This document shows, in pieces, positions 61,873 through 64,000 of a stretch of DNA of 64,000 nt (the stretch's first letter is position 1; the number at the start of each line of letters is the position of its first letter). The DNA comes from JAACFF01 sp963701435. GTDB taxonomy: Bacteria; Chloroflexota; Anaerolineae; Promineifilales; Promineifilaceae. The position numbers and the translations under genes were made by a program. A model generated the notes under the pieces. That model did not search any database. It was not told the origin of the DNA and saw nothing but the letters and a program-made list of their open reading frames with translations. Location: NCBI GenBank assembly GCA_963701435.1, contig CAVPAL010000023.1:982143-1046142 (forward strand), in the 5' to 3' direction.

Positions 61873-62424
61873 AGAGAAAAGACAAAGTAAACTACTTTTT
61901 TCGGAGGAAAAAATGACAACACAAAAAAGAACCTATTTACCAGAATTCAAACGAGAAGCGCTTCAATTGTGACAAAGCAGTGGGAAAAGTGCATCGGCAA
62001 TTGAAAATGAGCTCGACATCACGACCGGCTTACTATCCAGATGGAAACGAAAACAAGTTAAAAGTGGGCAGAATGCCTTTCCTGGAAAAGGACGCTTGCT
62101 GCCTGAACAAGAAAGAATGCGTCAACTAGAAAAAGAGAATGCAATTCTGCGACAGGAAAGAGACATTCTAAAAAAAGCAGTCGCCATCTTCAGCAGCCCA
62201 AGCCGATGAGGTACCAGTTTATCGAAAACCATCGGGAAGCATTCCCAGTGCGGCGGATGTGTAAAATGCTGGCAGTGTCGCCAAGCGGCTATTATGCTTG
62301 GCGAGAACGACCAGTTAGTAGGTTGAAGATGGCCAATGACAGGCTTTTAGAGAAAATTAGGTAAATCTATACTGAATTCGAGGGCAAATATGGCAGTCCA
62401 CGTATTTATCAAGAGCTAGCAGTT
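61858..62424 (+). mobile_element. IS3-family relic, 5' portion
   Basis: The left end TGAAAAAGTAGACAC starts at 61858. OrfA (61913-62209, RBS CGGAGG) encodes TYLPEFKREALQL, then an in-frame TGA (61970-61972) where Trp is expected, then ASAIENELDITTGLLSRWKR and a leucine-zipper-like tail. A slippery A7G at about 62,169 precedes OrfB (from ATG 62206), which reads FIENHREAFPVRRMCKMLAV and SPSGYYAWRERP, with TAA at 62362-62364 where Gln is expected. OrfB ends abruptly at the border of the next IS, before its DDE domain. Confidence 0.82.
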
Positions 62425-64000
62425 TGTCGGAGAAGTGAATTTCTCCGCACGCAAATAATTTCGGTGTAAACTTTCGGGATGACCAGAAAATTCAAAACCG
62501 CCGATTACGAAAAGACCCTGAACCTGCAAATCACCTTGCGCGATGTGTTGCCGCCCGATCATTTGGTGCGTTTCCTCGTCGACATCGTCGCTCAGCTTGA
62601 TTTGAGCGTGATTTACAAAAAGTACAGTGACCAGGGCGCGCCACCATACGCTCCAGAAGTGCTGTTGGTCCTGTTGTTTTATGGTTACGCCACGGGTGTG
62701 TTCAGTTCGCGCAAGATAGAACGAGCGACTTACGAGGTAATCCCGTTCCGCTTCATTGCCGGTGACATGCATCCCGACCATGACACCATTGCCCACTTCC
62801 GGCGGCAGAATCTGGCGGAGTTGCAGGAATTGTTTGTCCAAATCCTGTTGCTTGCCCAGGCGATGGGGGTGTTGAAGCTGGGCAACATCAGTCTGGATGG
62901 GAGTAAGGTACATGCCGATGCCTCCAAAAGCAAGGCGGTGAGCTACAAGCGGCTGGTGGCTATCGAAGCCTATCTGCAGCAACAAGTGGCACAACTGCTG
63001 GCGCTGGCGGAGATGGCCGACCAGACGGTCATCCCAGAAAAGATGGATATCAACGACGAAATCAAGCGGCGGCAGCAGCGGTTGGAACAGTTGGCAGAGG
63101 CCAAAAAGGTATTGGAAGAACGGGCCCAGGCCCGTTATGAAGCTGAAAAAGCCGAGTATGAAGAGAAGCTGCGTCAACGGGAAGCGAAGGCGGCCCGGAA
63201 AGGGCAGAAGCCGCAGGGACGAAAACCGAAGCCACCCCGGTCCGGGCCGAGAGACAAAGACCAGTACAATTTCACTGACCCGGATTCGGCCATTATGAAA
63301 AACCCCAACAACAAGGGGTTTGACCAACATTACAATACCCAGGTAGCGGTTGACCAGGAGAGCTTGTTGATTGTGGCCGCTGTGCTCTCCAATGACCCAA
63401 CCGACCGTCAGCAAGCGTTGCCCACGGTTGCCGCTATTCCCGATGCCCTGGGCACACCGCCAGCCGCCGCTTTGGATGCTGGTTACTGGAGCGAAGACAA
63501 CGTCAATGGCTTGCAGGCACGGGGCATTGACCCGTACATTGCTACCGGCCGCGACCCCCATCATCAGGGTTGGCAAGCTTACTTTGCCCAACAAGGCGAT
63601 CCACCGGCGGCCAACGCGCCACCCCTGGAGAAAATGGCTTATCGCCTGCGCACAGAAATTGGTCACGCCATTTATCGCCTGCGCAAATGCACCGTGGAAC
63701 CCGTGATTGGCATCATCAAAGAAGTGCTGGGTTTCCGCCAGTTCTCTTTGCGCGGGTAGACCGCTGCTGCCGGAGAATGGATTTTGGTATGTCTGGCCTT
63801 CAATCTCAAACGATTGCATACGTTGCAACTTGGCTTGTAGGCAGGGGCTTGTTTTACCCTGCCTACTGCATGAAAATGAAAGGAAAGAGTCGGTCAAATG
63901 GCCTGTTTTGATGGTTGTAGCCACTTGTTTTCGGTGGTTTCTGGTTATTGATTCCATGATAATGTCTACTGTTAACCGCCTACAGGCTGCTTTTCCGACA
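62425..64000 (+). mobile_element. Complete IS element (IS1182/DDE type)
   Basis: 1576 bp bounded by terminal repeats TGTCGGAGAAG (62425-62435) and CTTTTCCGACA (63990-64000), 10 of 11 matching when inverted. It contains one transposase gene. It is inserted within OrfB of the IS3 relic. The right repeat coincides with the end of the window, so a target duplication cannot be checked. Confidence 0.82.
62479..63759 (+). CDS. DDE transposase, IS1182-like, with in-frame UAG near the 3' end
   Basis: 426 residues to the first stop. The N-terminal domain has LVRFLVDIVAQLDLSVIYKK and EVLLVLLFYGYATGVFSSRK. The DDE catalytic residues are likely Asp in LDGSKVHADASKSK, Asp in ALDAGYWSEDNV and Glu in TVEPVIGIIKEVLGFRQFS. 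A Lys/Glu-rich coiled-coil insert lies between them. TAG at 63757-63759 is followed in the same frame by 31 codons (TAAAGEWILVCLAFNLKRLH) that are the normal family C-terminus, then TAG at 63838. The visible product therefore lacks its last helix. Confidence 0.88.
   Translation: MTRKFKTADYEKTLNLQITLRDVLPPDHLVRFLVDIVAQLDLSVIYKKYSDQGAPPYAPEVLLVLLFYGYATGVFSSRKIERATYEVIPFRFIAGDMHPDHDTIAHFRRQNLAELQELFVQILLLAQAMGVLKLGNISLDGSKVHADASKSKAVSYKRLVAIEAYLQQQVAQLLALAEMADQTVIPEKMDINDEIKRRQQRLEQLAEAKKVLEERAQARYEAEKAEYEEKLRQREAKAARKGQKPQGRKPKPPRSGPRDKDQYNFTDPDSAIMKNPNNKGFDQHYNTQVAVDQESLLIVAAVLSNDPTDRQQALPTVAAIPDALGTPPAAALDAGYWSEDNVNGLQARGIDPYIATGRDPHHQGWQAYFAQQGDPPAANAPPLEKMAYRLRTEIGHAIYRLRKCTVEPVIGIIKEVLGFRQFSLRG

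Noticed and set aside
61913..62209. UGA read as Trp (alternative genetic code) because of the TGA in IS3 OrfA
   Set aside because: Many intact genes here end in TGA, and the same element carries a TAA nonsense change, so decay is the simpler explanation.
62416..63957. 513-codon open frame antisense to the transposase
   Set aside because: It lies exactly opposite a clear DDE transposase and covers both IS ends. Composition is Leu/Gln/His-rich in a mirror of the sense frame. It is a shadow.

Overview
This 64 kb window looks like a chromosomal contig of a Chloroflexota bacterium, probably Anaerolineae-like. The assignment is an inference from several things seen in the sequence: many lipoproteins with a Thr/Pro-rich linker after the lipobox, frequent TTG and GTG starts, HrcA/CIRCE control of groESL, a T-box leader on asd, and several conserved families with no functional name. 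GC content is moderate. There is no rRNA and no CRISPR array.

Layout. 1-17.7 kb is housekeeping and lipoprotein genes: a MutS-like membrane ATPase cut by the window edge, a YfcE-type phosphoesterase, an NAD-sugar epimerase, tRNA-Leu, a SufS-like PLP enzyme, a DUF3048 lipoprotein, asd under a T-box, nnr, tRNA-Arg, a three-gene operon with two winged-helix-like proteins, a LysM/M23 peptidase, a YfbR-like nucleotidase and a GT2. 18-31.9 kb is a TPR protein, groES-groEL under two CIRCE operators, a SpoIIE-type phosphatase with a small P-loop kinase, argF, the operon cdaA-cdaR-der-THUMP methyltransferase, mtaB and an HD hydrolase. 32-46.7 kb is a probable envelope-glycan cluster: GT2, DUF2304, alkaline-phosphatase-superfamily protein, polysaccharide deacetylase, FemAB-like transferase, a large membrane protein running into a TPR array, a secreted barrel-like protein, an MFS exporter and a DegT aminotransferase. 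Much of 32.5-40.2 kb is broken by frameshifts. 46.7-58.7 kb holds two ABC-2 transporters, an ECF sigma/anti-sigma pair, YjbQ, an S33 peptidase, a glycoside-hydrolase-like lipoprotein, an FmdB zinc ribbon and an MBL-fold protein.

58.8-64 kb is an accessory region that starts right after three clustered tRNA genes (Ser-TGA, Ser-GCT, Arg-ACG). It holds a broken HNH nuclease, an XRE regulator, a PD-(D/E)XK-like nuclease overlapping an unknown partner, a Cys-rich protein cut by an IS3 relic, and an IS1182/DDE-type element inserted in that relic. The element's right terminal repeat is the last 11 bases of the window.

The strongest window-wide signal is the palindrome ACGGCCGT, often extended to GAAACGGCCGTTTC. 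I count about 75 copies by eye, against roughly one expected by chance. The copies lie mostly inside genes across 1-58.6 kb and nearly vanish in the accessory region. This resembles the HIP1 repeat of cyanobacteria. The best candidate for an undescribed gene system is the XRE/PD-(D/E)XK/unknown-partner cassette at 59,965-61,520.
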